A stretch of DNA of 64,000 bases from Acidovorax sp. sic0104 (lineage in GTDB: Bacteria > Pseudomonadota > Gammaproteobacteria > Burkholderiales > Burkholderiaceae_C), in the NCBI RefSeq assembly GCF_019219095.1, contig NZ_JAHUWH010000015.1, positions 1 to 64,000 on the forward strand. The letters are read 5' to 3'. This document shows positions 9,014-17,668 of the stretch, in pieces. The notes below the pieces were generated by a model that saw nothing but the letters and a program-made list of their open reading frames with translations, did not search any database and was not told where the DNA came from. How positions within the stretch are numbered: the first letter of the stretch is position 1; each line of letters starts with the position of its first letter. Position numbers and translations under genes: made by a program.

Positions 9014-10126
9014 ATGAGTAGCAATTCAAGTCTTCATAAAAGACTACCCCTCGTGCGAGCGCGCTTTGGTGCGAGTCATTTCAAATCATTCCTACTGGGC
9101 AACGACCACGTTCCGGGCGCGCATCAAGCGCGACAGGTGATGGATTCAATGGAATCACTTTTGGGTCCCGAGTGCCTGGACGCTAGAACGTGGCGAAGTT
9201 GGTTTTCATCCAAGCCGCCGCGTCCAAGAACTGACGCCATAGAAGCTCTTGACCGATGCGTATTCGCTATGAAGAGCGCCGCACAGCAGGGTGCATGGGA
9301 CCTGAACTTTTACAAAGAGATGATGACAGGAGGGCTTGTGCGGAAGCTGCTGGAGCCTACAAAAAGCCAGACACCAGAAAGCGTCATGAGCCTTCGAGCT
9401 GCAGCGTACTCACCGCTGAGCCACTGGCACCTGCACCTCGATGCGCTTGACGTTGCAACTCTCGCTGAGGGAAAGGAAGCACGAGAATGTATGGCCCTAC
9501 TCCAGATAGCCCTAGCTCATCTGGCTGAGGTGCTGCACGAACAATGGAATGTGACGAACGGCAGGGTGTACACGACTCTTTCTTCTGATTTCGCGCTCTG
9601 TTGGGCAGAAAAGAGCGAGCAGGAAAAGACTGAAAGTCGACGCGCTCTGAGTGGTTTTAGGCCCCCGGTTTTTGACTGGTTCATGAATCGCCCTCCTCGC
9701 CCAATGTTCGACTCTGATCTGCATACGCCGGAATTCACGTCACGGCACGTCCATAAGACATTGCTATGTCTAATCGAGGACGTCGGATTTCTGCGTGCGG
9801 ATCGACTGGAGGCTTGGACACTTGCCCTAGCGAGTTCCACACTGCTGCTGCGTGCGCAGATCCGAGTCGATCAACAAACGCTAGTTCCTTCAAACCCATC
9901 TGACTACCTGTATGTGAGCTTACTTGAGCGAGTTCTGTTTCAGATAGAGGACGATGATGAAGAGACACTTGAGCTGCTGGAAGAGGTTCAAAGAAGACAA
10001 AGCTATTCCTGGTCGCCCTTTTCTATCGAAAAACTTTTTGAAGCCAGATCAGTCTATGAACACCAACTGCTGCTCCACGGGATACCAGTGAGATTGGTCG
10101 AAACAATCATCAGCAGCCGAAATTGA
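9014..10126 (+). CDS. Unknown 370-aa protein divergent from the Xre regulator
   Basis: A soluble protein with no signal peptide or membrane segment and no motif I recognise. The frame extends upstream to a TTG at 8981, but the ATG at 9014 is the more ordinary start. No clear ribosome-binding site is seen for either. Visible features are a basic N-terminus, a helical middle (about 150-185) and an acidic stretch near residue 315 (IEDDDEETLELLEEV). It lacks the codon interruptions of the neighbouring scraps and looks like a live gene. Divergent pairing with an Xre regulator is typical of accessory genes. Confidence 0.6.
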   Translation: MSSNSSLHKRLPLVRARFGASHFKSFLLGNDHVPGAHQARQVMDSMESLLGPECLDARTWRSWFSSKPPRPRTDAIEALDRCVFAMKSAAQQGAWDLNFYKEMMTGGLVRKLLEPTKSQTPESVMSLRAAAYSPLSHWHLHLDALDVATLAEGKEARECMALLQIALAHLAEVLHEQWNVTNGRVYTTLSSDFALCWAEKSEQEKTESRRALSGFRPPVFDWFMNRPPRPMFDSDLHTPEFTSRHVHKTLLCLIEDVGFLRADRLEAWTLALASSTLLLRAQIRVDQQTLVPSNPSDYLYVSLLERVLFQIEDDDEETLELLEEVQRRQSYSWSPFSIEKLFEARSVYEHQLLLHGIPVRLVETIISSRN

Positions 10127-10416
10127 TCGTTGGTCACAACACAGGGACCACTTTCAGTGCTGGCGCCGGTAAAATGAATCCATAAGCAAGCCCCCGGTGT
10201 GACCTCTGCGAAAGCATGCCCCCGGGGGCGACGTTTTTTGCGGTTGCGCAGCGGCGATCCTCGATGACGCGTGCCACTTAGTGGCTTCAGCAGGTTGCGC
10301 GAGTTTGGTCATCTGCGGCACGTCATCAATCCGTCGGTCCCGATGCCTATCTGAACCCGGCTTGCAGATGCCGTTTTCGTGGCTGACACGTCGCCCCATG
10401 CAGAATACGTACGGCT
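10127..10416. other. Intergenic region with a GC palindrome before a T-run
   Basis: No gene. A perfect 12-bp palindrome GCCCCCGGGGGC at about 10219-10230 is followed within a few bases by TTTTTT, which could act as a terminator for the upstream gene although no loop is available. The rest looks like degraded mobile DNA but cannot be assigned. Confidence 0.3.
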
Positions 10417-11001
10417 ATGTCACACGGTCAAAGCGCCCCTTATCTCCCCGCGTCCCCTCCACGCAGCGCGGATGTCGTTCTGTACCTCGACCTCGACGGC
10501 GTTGTTCACCATGAAAAAGTGCTCTGGCATCCACGCAGGGGCATCTACATGAGCCCATATGAGGCTGCAGGACATTCTCTTTTCGAGTGGGTTCCTATCC
10601 TGGAGTCGGTGCTTGAACCCTACCCGGCAGTTGCCTTGGTACTAAGTAGCACCTGGTGTATCCGCCCCGGATACAGCGCAACCCTCAAACGCCTTCCGGC
10701 CTCCTTGCGTACCCGGTTTATCGGTGGGACGTACCACGGGCGTGTGCATGGCGTGGATCCCTGGAACCTGTCCATGTTCCGAACCACACCCCGAGGTGTG
10801 CAAGTTCAAGAAGACGCGCTACGCAGGAAGCCCCGGCAGTGGGTAGCACTAGATGACGATCTGGAGGGGTGGCCTGAGTCCTGTCGGCAAAACCTGGTCG
10901 CATGCGAAGGAACTACAGGCTTGTCCAACCCCGAGGTCCAGCAAGAATTGAGGGAGAGGTTGCGCTGCAGCTGGGCGGCTTTGTCGGCCAAGCCTTCATA
11001 G
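10417..11001 (+). CDS. HAD-superfamily protein (Swiss-Army-Knife RNA-repair type HAD)
   Basis: A 194-aa protein with the pattern of short standalone HAD proteins: nucleophile motif LYLDLDGVVH at residues about 22-31, motif II VLSSTW near 77-82, and a late acidic motif WVALDDD near 142-148. This combination matches the HAD_SAK family, named from RNA-repair polyproteins and common in accessory regions. The first ~18 residues are Pro/Ser-rich and unconserved in appearance. It would be a metal-dependent phosphatase; the substrate is unknown. It stands alone on the plus strand. Confidence 0.65.
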   Translation: MSHGQSAPYLPASPPRSADVVLYLDLDGVVHHEKVLWHPRRGIYMSPYEAAGHSLFEWVPILESVLEPYPAVALVLSSTWCIRPGYSATLKRLPASLRTRFIGGTYHGRVHGVDPWNLSMFRTTPRGVQVQEDALRRKPRQWVALDDDLEGWPESCRQNLVACEGTTGLSNPEVQQELRERLRCSWAALSAKPS

Positions 11002-11397
11002 TCTCTTGAAGCAACCAACTGGATGGCGAGGCGCCTCAACAGTAGGTTTCCACGCAGCACACTGCAATCAGGACGCCCCTGCTGCGCGATGAGTTTGTCG
11101 TCGGGGGCGAGCGTACTCATGACAAGCGTGAACACGCTGACGTTTCGGCTTGGACCCTTGCGTATGCCGAGGTGGCTGCAATGCGATGCCTTGCTCCAAA
11201 TGCGCAGCATCGCTCCGCAACGACTGGCTCTCGACTGTGCGAACTGTGTGGATCCTTGCCAAAGGAACGCGTATCGCAGGGCTCAGTGAGTCGCCTGTGC
11301 GCGGCCGAGATGACTGCGATCGCTTATCGCTGTTGCATTGGTTCCAGCACGATGAGACAATCGAACTTTACGAAATACACCAACTAATCAAACTATC
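11002..11397. other. Intergenic/degenerate DNA
   Basis: About 400 bp with several short overlapping open frames on both strands but none with a recognisable protein or ribosome-binding site. Probably decayed sequence. Confidence 0.35.
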
Positions 11398-11697
11398 ATG
11401 ATTGTGTTGAAGGCAACCCAAGACAAGGTCCTCGCGGTCTTGCAATCTGTCGCTGGCATCGTGGAACGGCGCCACACTCTCCCAATCTTGGCCAATGTGC
11501 TCTGCCGTCGGACAGCGAGTTTCGGCTTCATGGAGTTGGATATCGGCCCGTCGGCTCTCGAAGCGCCAGCTCGCCACAGCGCCGAGGTATTCGCCTTGTT
11601 CTCACGGCCGATGACCAAGCTCAAGCAAGCTCTTGCATTGAACTTGCCCCGCACTTCCTATTTCAGCAGCAAGGTCAACGGCCGCAACGCGCCATAA
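11398..11697 (+). pseudogene. dnaN (beta sliding clamp) 5' fragment
   Basis: The first ~36 residues (MIVLKATQDKVLAVLQSV...RRHTLPILANVL) reproduce the N-terminus of betaproteobacterial DnaN. The similarity then stops, and the remaining ~60 residues do not continue the clamp. DnaN is normally about 370 aa. The fragment lies next to a toxin-antitoxin pair, far from dnaA/gyrB, so it is a transposed or recombined scrap. Whether the 99-aa fusion is translated is unknown. Confidence 0.6.
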
Positions 11698-11718
11698 GGC
11701 GCCATTGATGAAGTCCCC

Positions 11719-12195
11719 ATGAAAACAGCCTCGACAACATCAACCTCAACGACTCGCCACCACACAAACAACACCCCAAGCGCAGTTGCAAATCCGTCTC
11801 CCTACGCGTCTGCTGCTCAGACCAAGGACTTACTGGCGGGCAGCTTGGCTTTCCGGAAGGCCCGCTTGGAAGCCGATGACATGCTCAGCACAGACATGGC
11901 TGCCGATCTGGTTGGTACCACCCGAGTGACGATCAATGCGTGGATCGCCAAAGGACGGGCTATCGGATTGACCCAAACCCGGCGGGGATTCAAGCTCCCT
12001 AGTTGGCAGTTTGAGCCCGTTCTCTGGGATGCCGTGCCCAAGCTTTCTAAAGCCTTGGGAACCACTGAGGGCTGGGCGCTGCTCGCCTTCTTGGAGACGC
12101 CATCGGGCGCATTGGGCGGTCGAACACCGCGCCAGGCCATAGAGCAAGGTCATTTGACCCGTGTTGTTGAAGTGGCGGGTGCTGAGGGCTATTGA
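11719..12195 (+). CDS. Xre/MbcA/ParS-type antitoxin of a RES toxin
   Basis: A 158-aa protein. After a Thr/Asn-rich N-terminal ~35 residues it has a helix-turn-helix (STDMAADLVGTTRVTINAWIAKGR). The C-terminal toxin-binding domain of the DUF2384 type follows (ALGTTEGWALLAFLETPSGALGGRTPRQAI). The stop overlaps the toxin start (ATTGA, 12192-12195), the usual coupling in Xre-RES modules. It should neutralise the RES toxin and repress the operon. It looks intact although its toxin is interrupted. Confidence 0.8.
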   Translation: MKTASTTSTSTTRHHTNNTPSAVANPSPYASAAQTKDLLAGSLAFRKARLEADDMLSTDMAADLVGTTRVTINAWIAKGRAIGLTQTRRGFKLPSWQFEPVLWDAVPKLSKALGTTEGWALLAFLETPSGALGGRTPRQAIEQGHLTRVVEVAGAEGY

Positions 12196-12797
12196 CCCCT
12201 CTACGCCCCATGAAACTCGCAGATCTTCAGTACATCCCTCACTTCGATCTTCTAGCCCCTCAGCTTCTTTTTCGTGTTCAGCGCTCCAGCGCCCGCGCTG
12301 GCACGGTGAAAATTGGTACGCGGCTGCTTCTATTGCCTCCATCGAATCTGCTTTCGGGGCGTTTTGATATTGCTGGCCAGCCAGTGGCCTACTTTGCAGA
12401 GCGGTCTGAAACTGCCCTCTATGAGGCTATCTGCCGTCGTGAAGCCGTCGGCATTTCGTATGCACTGATGGCCAAGCGCTCGCTGCTGAGCGTACAAACC
12501 ACCGCCAACCTTCCCCTTCTTGACCTGCGTCCGCATGCTTCGAGCTGGCCGGTGCTTCATTCTCTGCGCTTTGATCAAACACAAGCCCTGGCGGCCGAAG
12601 CTCATGCGGCAGGGTTTCTCGGCGTTGTCTACAAGTCAGCCCAGCAGTAGGACAACGACTGTTTCGCGCTGTGGGGGCAGGCTCTCAGGGCGCTGCGCCG
12701 GATGTCCATTGAAAGCCTGGTTGAGTCAGGGTCAGGCAATCTGCATGTCGCTTTGGCAACCGCTTTGAAAGGATCGCGGTTGCCGCTACTGCCGTAG
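12192..12797 (+). pseudogene. RES-domain toxin interrupted by an in-frame amber codon
   Basis: A RES toxin (NAD+-degrading family). The reading frame runs 152 codons to a TAG at 12648-12650 directly after VVYKSAQQ. It then continues in the same frame for 48 more codons (DNDCFALWGQALRAL...) to TAG at 12795-12797. The continuation is the expected RES C-terminus, so the ancestral toxin was about 201 aa. Conserved parts visible are the early FRVQRSS, the central AVYFAE-like VAYFAERSETALYE and the late serine. The single nonsense change most likely inactivates the toxin, unless suppressed. Confidence 0.75.
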
Positions 12798-12899
12798 ATG
12801 CTGCGGACCTCCAGCTGATGGCGCCTGGAGTCTCGTCAGCAGCAGTTGCGGTCATCTGCTTCTCCTCGTCGAAAGCATACTGTCGGCCGGACACATACG

Positions 12900-13012
12900 G
12901 TGCAACTGCCAGCATGGAGTCGATATGCCGATGGACCGTGCCAACTACCTCAGGGTGCCGAAAGACTTTCCAATGAACGCGGTGGTGTCTGCCACTGTGG
13001 GCGCCCAGCCCA
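12900..13012 (+). repeat. Diverged direct repeat, copy A (pairs with 25192-25304)
   Basis: The 25 bp leader, ribosome-binding site and first ~29 codons of the gene at 12925 are closely similar to those of the gene at 25217. The shared text includes GGAGTCGATATG and GACCGTGCCAACTA. The two copies lie 12.3 kb apart in direct orientation around the CBASS segment. Confidence 0.6.
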
Positions 13013-13242
13013 ATATTGGTAGTGGCACGGCCTTGGCGCTCCTACCTTCACTCATCAAAGCGTTTGGCATCTCTTCGGACCAGTACTTGAAGCTGGAAGC
13101 GATCGTTGATGGTGAGATCCTGCTGACAAAAAGCAAGTATTTCCTGTGCGACATGATTGCGCAGCGCGACCTAAAGGCATCACCTCCCGTTGACTTGGCT
13201 CTTTGGGGAGTCGGACGCCCTGAGGGTGAGGAGATTCTTTGA
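12925..13242 (+). CDS. Small unknown protein, MxxDRANY family, copy A
   Basis: A 105-aa soluble protein starting MPMDRANYLRVPKDFP, preceded by a good GGAG. Its N-terminal ~30 residues match the gene at 25217 (MSIDRANYPGVPEDFP...AVAGAQP), while the C-terminal parts differ in sequence. I do not recognise the family. No signal peptide or membrane segment. It follows the broken RES toxin and may be passenger DNA. Confidence 0.55.
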   Translation: MPMDRANYLRVPKDFPMNAVVSATVGAQPNIGSGTALALLPSLIKAFGISSDQYLKLEAIVDGEILLTKSKYFLCDMIAQRDLKASPPVDLALWGVGRPEGEEIL

Positions 13243-13573
13243 CTTCGGCGCGGGCCAAGCGGATGTCCAATTTTCTGGACAAATTCAACCTAGTTGTCCA
13301 AGATTGCAGACATCTGATGTGCTGGCAGAGCCAGCACAAAAGGAAAGAAACCGCTGGACGCTTTTATAGACCGGCTTTTACGCTCCCATCGACCAACTGC
13401 CTGAACACATTCAAATCAAGTGGGGTGCTACGGGAACGTCAACGTGAGTTTTTAGCCCGACGACATCGGCCACGTTGATGCTCTCGTCTACGAGAAGAGT
13501 GGCAAGAGGTCTGCGAGGGTCAAATGTAGATTTTTCTGTGGCGCGAATGGCAGTCACCGTTTCCATTCACTCT
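13243..13573. other. Intergenic region with a strong hairpin
   Basis: No gene recognised. A perfect 9-bp stem with 3-nt loop, TGTGCTGGC-AGA-GCCAGCACA, sits at 13318-13338. A smaller inverted repeat, GTCCAattttcTGGAC, lies near 13265-13280. These look like regulatory or insertion-sequence-end remnants; there is no T-run after the stem on the plus strand. Confidence 0.35.
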
Positions 13574-13936
13574 CTAATGCGTCGCAGCCAACACAGACAC
13601 CCAAAAGTCGTCACTTACATCTGACGCTAGTTGAAGCCCTGCGTGTTCCAGCGCGGCGGCAATCCTACGGCGCTGAAAAGAGTCCTCCGTTGGCCCGCAT
13701 TGCAATTCGTACACACGCCCAGAAAAGGTCCTGGCCTGCCGTGTCACTGGATCAAAATAATCCAACGCAGACGTTGTGCGCACGGCCCCCGATGACAGCG
13801 CGACAACCAGAATTAGCTCACCCTCGCCAACGCAAAGAAGCCTCCACACTGCAATCTGTACTCGCGGCTCTTCCCCTACCGATGGCGCAAACCGCTTGCT
13901 GCAGGCGAGAAATGGAATTTTGATCACTTGGTCCAT
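13574..13936 (-). CDS. Hypothetical 120-aa protein
   Basis: From the ATG at 13936 the frame encodes a soluble 120-aa protein (MDQVIKIPFLACSKRF...). It has a predicted beta-rich middle (VQIAVWRLLCVGEGELILVVALSSGA) and a helical C-terminus. An AAGGAG lies directly against the ATG. The frame extends further upstream to 14137, but that part looks unconserved. Not recognised; it could be a surviving small accessory gene within a degraded stretch. Confidence 0.4.
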   Translation of the reverse strand: MDQVIKIPFLACSKRFAPSVGEEPRVQIAVWRLLCVGEGELILVVALSSGAVRTTSALDYFDPVTRQARTFSGRVYELQCGPTEDSFQRRRIAAALEHAGLQLASDVSDDFWVSVLAATH

Positions 13937-14918
13937 TCTCCTTGAGGAGGAGTTTGTTTGAGCAAGGCAACGTTCGCGTGCAAAAACGCAAGGGCGCTCT
14001 GGGAGAGCCCGCTTCTCTATCTTCTGTATGGGGCGCATTACGCAGTTTTGAAACCGTCGAGGAAACTGCGGCAAATGAAGAAAGGGCTCTTCTAGTCCAA
14101 AGTCTGTTCTGCAGCGGTTGCGGTCAGTCGCTCGCAAACCGCGAGATCACGGAGTCGGCCACGTCGCGGTCATTGACGCAACCGGGCGGGCGCCGCGTGG
14201 CTGACCGCTTCTAGAGGTACAGATGACCTTGCCCCAGTGCCTGCGGGCGCATTTGCCCAAACGACCGCTGACCGATGGCGCGAACTGGTGGAGCCGACCC
14301 ACAGCAGAATTTCTGGCGTTCTCATTCAGCACCCTGACCCGGTCACTTGGGTCAACTGGGGCTGCAATCGCGTTCCTCTTCAACCCTCGGAGGAACCGCC
14401 TCGTAATCACCATGCGCCGGGAGATGACGCGTGGGTCGCTGCATTTGCGTCCACCGAAAGCTCGAAAAGAGCCGGGCCAGGCGCTTCCGCATCGCGGCAT
14501 CTCTCACGGCTCGGCAACCATCACGTGCAGCGCATGTATGCATCGAAGCCGCCATGCTGCCGACAGTACATCTTCCACTCGGGCAGGCGGAGTCTCCGAA
14601 CCGGGAAAAAGTTGTCCAATCGGTCAGCCAGTCGGCGCTGCTCGACCTCGTGAAGGCCGCGGCGACTGAGCCGCTTGCACGCGAACGCGCGGATTTCGCC
14701 GACGACCGGCGTATCGACCAGCCCGTTATGTCGCTCACTCGTGCCGCACCGCAACACGCTATAGGTAGCGTCTACACTTGACCCACACCACAGATATAGT
14801 GGTTACACGTGTTAGATTTCGTACAATCGCGAACTGATTCCACGCCATGCACCCACTTCTAGGTCTCGGACTCCTCGCGGCGGTCGTGGCCTGGCTCTTT
14901 GATGACAGGGACAAGAAG
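13937..14918. other. Degenerate stretch upstream of the CBASS operon
   Basis: About 980 bp with several overlapping open frames on both strands, none recognised. A minus-strand frame at 14521-14757 (with LPEWKMYCRQHGGFDAYMRC) is protein-like and may be a gene remnant. The segment near 14200 has a dispersed intergenic motif (GTGGCTGACCGCTTCTAG). The CBASS promoter should lie close to 14780-14900, where the sequence becomes AT-richer. Confidence 0.35.
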
Positions 14919-15932
14919 ATGCCTGCAGTGCAAAAGCAGTTCGAGGACTTCCACAAGGCCATCTGCTTCGATGAAGACGACGAGAAGGCCGCCTTGCGCG
15001 AAAAGCGCGACATCATCATCAAGGCGTTGGGGGACAACCTCGGCGACGACGTGCCGACCTTCACCAACTTCAACCAGGGCAGCTACTCCATGCACACCGG
15101 CGTGGTACCCCTGGACGGCAACTTCGACATCGATGTCGGCCTCATCTTCGACTGCAACCAGGACAAGTACCCCGACCCGGTCGTGCTCAAGAAGAAGGTG
15201 CGCGACGCGATAAACACGAACTTCCGCACGGTCGAGATTCGCCGGCCTTGCGTGACCGTCAACTACATCAGCGGCGGTAAAACGGCCTATCACGTTGACC
15301 TGGCTGTCTACAGCCAGGATGCGAGCGGGACGCTCTACCTCGCCAAGGGCAAGGAAAACTCCGCCGAGGAGCACCGCATCTGGGAGGCGTCTGACCCGAA
15401 GGGCCTGACCAAACTTGTGTGCAGCGCGTTCGAGGACTCGGAAGAGCAAGCGCAGTACCGCCGTTGCATCCGCTACCTGAAGCGCTGGCGCCATTGGCAG
15501 TTCTCGGGCCCTGGCGCGCCGCTCAGCATCGCTCTGACCGTGGCGGCGCTAAAGTGGTTCAAGCCGAACTTCAACACGTCTGGCAAACCCGTCGACCTGC
15601 TGGCGATGCTCGACTGGGTGCAGGCGATGCTCGACAACTTCGTTAGCGAGTACCGCGAGGACGGCGGGTGGCACATGCGGCTCAGTGTGCCGCTGCCGGT
15701 CCAGCCGTACACCGACCTGATGTCCAAGCGCACCGCTGCCCAGATGAAGGACTTCAAGGAGCGGCTCGAATCACTACGCGACGCTCTGCAGAAGGCCTAC
15801 GACGAAGAGCTGCCTGAGGATGCCTGCAAGGTTCTGAAGAAGCAGTTCGGCGACGACTTCAAGGTGCCTGAGAAGGCTGAGACGGCCAAGATGGTCGCGC
15901 CCGCTGTCATCAGCACCGGCAACTCCGCTTGA
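14919..15932 (+). CDS. CBASS CD-NTase 1 (DncV-like oligonucleotide cyclase)
   Basis: 337 aa from the ATG at 14919, chosen because AGGG lies just upstream. The longer frame from 14847 would add an unlikely hydrophobic N-terminus without a ribosome-binding site. The nucleotidyltransferase core is intact: GS at residues 54-55 (NQGSYSMHTGV), D70-x-D72 (FDIDVG) and D127 (YHVDLAVY). It would make a cyclic di- or oligonucleotide after phage infection. Its tail (VISTGNSA) ends in a small residue, consistent with conjugation by the adjacent Cap2. The cap2 start overlaps its stop. First gene of the operon. Confidence 0.85.
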   Translation: MPAVQKQFEDFHKAICFDEDDEKAALREKRDIIIKALGDNLGDDVPTFTNFNQGSYSMHTGVVPLDGNFDIDVGLIFDCNQDKYPDPVVLKKKVRDAINTNFRTVEIRRPCVTVNYISGGKTAYHVDLAVYSQDASGTLYLAKGKENSAEEHRIWEASDPKGLTKLVCSAFEDSEEQAQYRRCIRYLKRWRHWQFSGPGAPLSIALTVAALKWFKPNFNTSGKPVDLLAMLDWVQAMLDNFVSEYREDGGWHMRLSVPLPVQPYTDLMSKRTAAQMKDFKERLESLRDALQKAYDEELPEDACKVLKKQFGDDFKVPEKAETAKMVAPAVISTGNSA

Positions 15933-17668
15933 CTGACAAGGTCTCCGCCGAGGTTGGCGGCCCCGTGAAGGTCGATGCCGCGTTCGACGCGGTGAAGTCC
16001 GCCTGTTCCATACGCTGCATTGAAGTCGTGCGGATGGAGGAACCGAGGCCAACCATCCTTGCCGTTGAGCTTACGGGCGCGACGCGCAAGTGGCACCTCT
16101 ACATCGACTGCGACGAGGCGCGGCTGCGCCTCCCGTGGGTCGCGACGCAGCCGCCGACCTCACCGCTCGCGCACGTCAGCTATTCGGGAGCCGTGTGCAT
16201 CGACGATGGCCAGGGTCTGTCGCTGGACCCGAGCCGCCCCGTCGAAATCGTGGCACACGCCGCGCTGAAGGCCTACGACCTGCTCGAGAAGTCAGCGGTC
16301 GATGCAGCTTCCGGTTACGTAGAGTTCTTCAATGAACTCGAAGGGTACTGGCTACACCTGCCTGGTTCGCTGCGCTCTCGCGCCTACTTCGAGGTGGACG
16401 GGAAGTCGCGGATGGTCAAGGGGTTCGTCAACTCCAGGCTGAAGACGCCGAACTGGTACTTCGTTGAACCTGATGCCGACCAGCCCTGGGACGTCCGGCA
16501 GGAGAAGCTTGCCGGACAACGGGCACTGTACGTGCATCTTGGCGCGCTGGAGCTGCCCCCTGCAAAGCCCGACAAGCTGACGCCGGCCTTCATCGAGGCG
16601 GTTCACCAACGGCTGACGCTTGAGCAGTTGAAGCTCTGGGACCAGCTCCTCGGTCCGTCGAAGAATTCACCCAAGACGCTGGTGCTCCTGGTCTCGGTGC
16701 CGCGCCAAGCCGGCGGCCTCTCGCTTGTCGCAGCGGTGTTCGGCGCCCGTGCTGGAGGCATTGATAAGAGTGCGCCCGTCACACCGCTGACCATGCGCCG
16801 GCATGCGCCCCATTACATGCGCGAGCGCGGCGGCGCCTCGCTGGAGCTGTTCGGGAAGCATGTTGCCGTGCTCGGAGCAGGCGCCGTCGGCTGCGTTGTC
16901 GTCGATACATTGGCCGCGGCTGGCGTCGGAAAGCTCACGGTGGTCGACTACGACGAGTACTCGGCGGACAACGTCTTCCGCCACCTGCTCGAGCCGCTCT
17001 ACATCGATACCCCGAAGCCCTTCGGACTCAACTTCGCGTTGGAACGGCGGTACCCCGGCCTACGCATTACCCCGGTCACTTCGACCGCGCAGGAGTGGTG
17101 GAAGACTGCCGACCTCCGCCACTACGACGGAATCGTATTCGCGTTTGGTGCCCCCTCGGTGGAGCGTTCGTTCTCGCGAGTGCTCAAGGGCCGGCAGCAC
17201 GACATCCCGGTGGTCTTCACGTGGCTCGAGGCCATGGACCTCGGTGGTCATTCTGTGCTGATGTGGACCAAGGGTGAGGGTTGCCTCGACTGCGCCTATC
17301 GGGATGACGAGGGTCTGCCCTCTCAAGCGTCTCGTACTTCGTTCCTCGAGCCGAACCAGCCGGTTACTCGCAATTTAACGGGGTGCGCCGGGGCGTTCGT
17401 TCCGTTCGGGCCCATCCAGGCGCGCAAGACAGGCCTCTTGGCGGCCGAGCACCTGCTTTCGGTAATGACCTCAGTGGCTGCGGGAGACGAGGCGCCCAAG
17501 CCCTCCTATCGTTTTTGGGCTGGTGATGGAACGGCGGCCACCGAGCACGGTTTGCGGACTGCGCCGTGGTTCCAGACAGCCCGGACGACGTCATTCGAGG
17601 AAGCCACTCGCATGGTGTTCGGTCGGCCTTGCCGTCACTGCCGCACGCCGAAGGACCCATCGGCGTGA
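15929..17668 (+). CDS. cap2: Cap2, E2-E1 fusion conjugating enzyme of type II CBASS
   Basis: 579 aa, starting with TTG at 15929, which overlaps the cyclase stop (TTGA). Residues 1-170 form an E2-like domain with the probable active cysteine C90 (SGAVCIDD). An E1/ThiF adenylation domain follows at about 305-540 with the nucleotide-binding GAGAVGCVVVDTL and VVDYDEYSADN. The likely E1 catalytic cysteine is in NLTGCAGAF. Zinc CxxC pairs are CLDC and CRHC. Cap2 adenylates the cyclase C-terminus and attaches it to a target, priming nucleotide synthesis. It appears complete. Confidence 0.88.
   Translation: MTDKVSAEVGGPVKVDAAFDAVKSACSIRCIEVVRMEEPRPTILAVELTGATRKWHLYIDCDEARLRLPWVATQPPTSPLAHVSYSGAVCIDDGQGLSLDPSRPVEIVAHAALKAYDLLEKSAVDAASGYVEFFNELEGYWLHLPGSLRSRAYFEVDGKSRMVKGFVNSRLKTPNWYFVEPDADQPWDVRQEKLAGQRALYVHLGALELPPAKPDKLTPAFIEAVHQRLTLEQLKLWDQLLGPSKNSPKTLVLLVSVPRQAGGLSLVAAVFGARAGGIDKSAPVTPLTMRRHAPHYMRERGGASLELFGKHVAVLGAGAVGCVVVDTLAAAGVGKLTVVDYDEYSADNVFRHLLEPLYIDTPKPFGLNFALERRYPGLRITPVTSTAQEWWKTADLRHYDGIVFAFGAPSVERSFSRVLKGRQHDIPVVFTWLEAMDLGGHSVLMWTKGEGCLDCAYRDDEGLPSQASRTSFLEPNQPVTRNLTGCAGAFVPFGPIQARKTGLLAAEHLLSVMTSVAAGDEAPKPSYRFWAGDGTAATEHGLRTAPWFQTARTTSFEEATRMVFGRPCRHCRTPKDPSA

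Noticed and set aside
10154..10399. Minus-strand 81-aa frame in the palindrome region
   Set aside because: I considered an insertion-sequence remnant but could match no transposase motif, so no element is called.
14847..14918. Upstream ATG for cyclase 1 adding a hydrophobic N-terminus
   Set aside because: No ribosome-binding site, and CD-NTases do not start with a membrane-like segment. The ATG at 14919 has AGGG at a proper distance.
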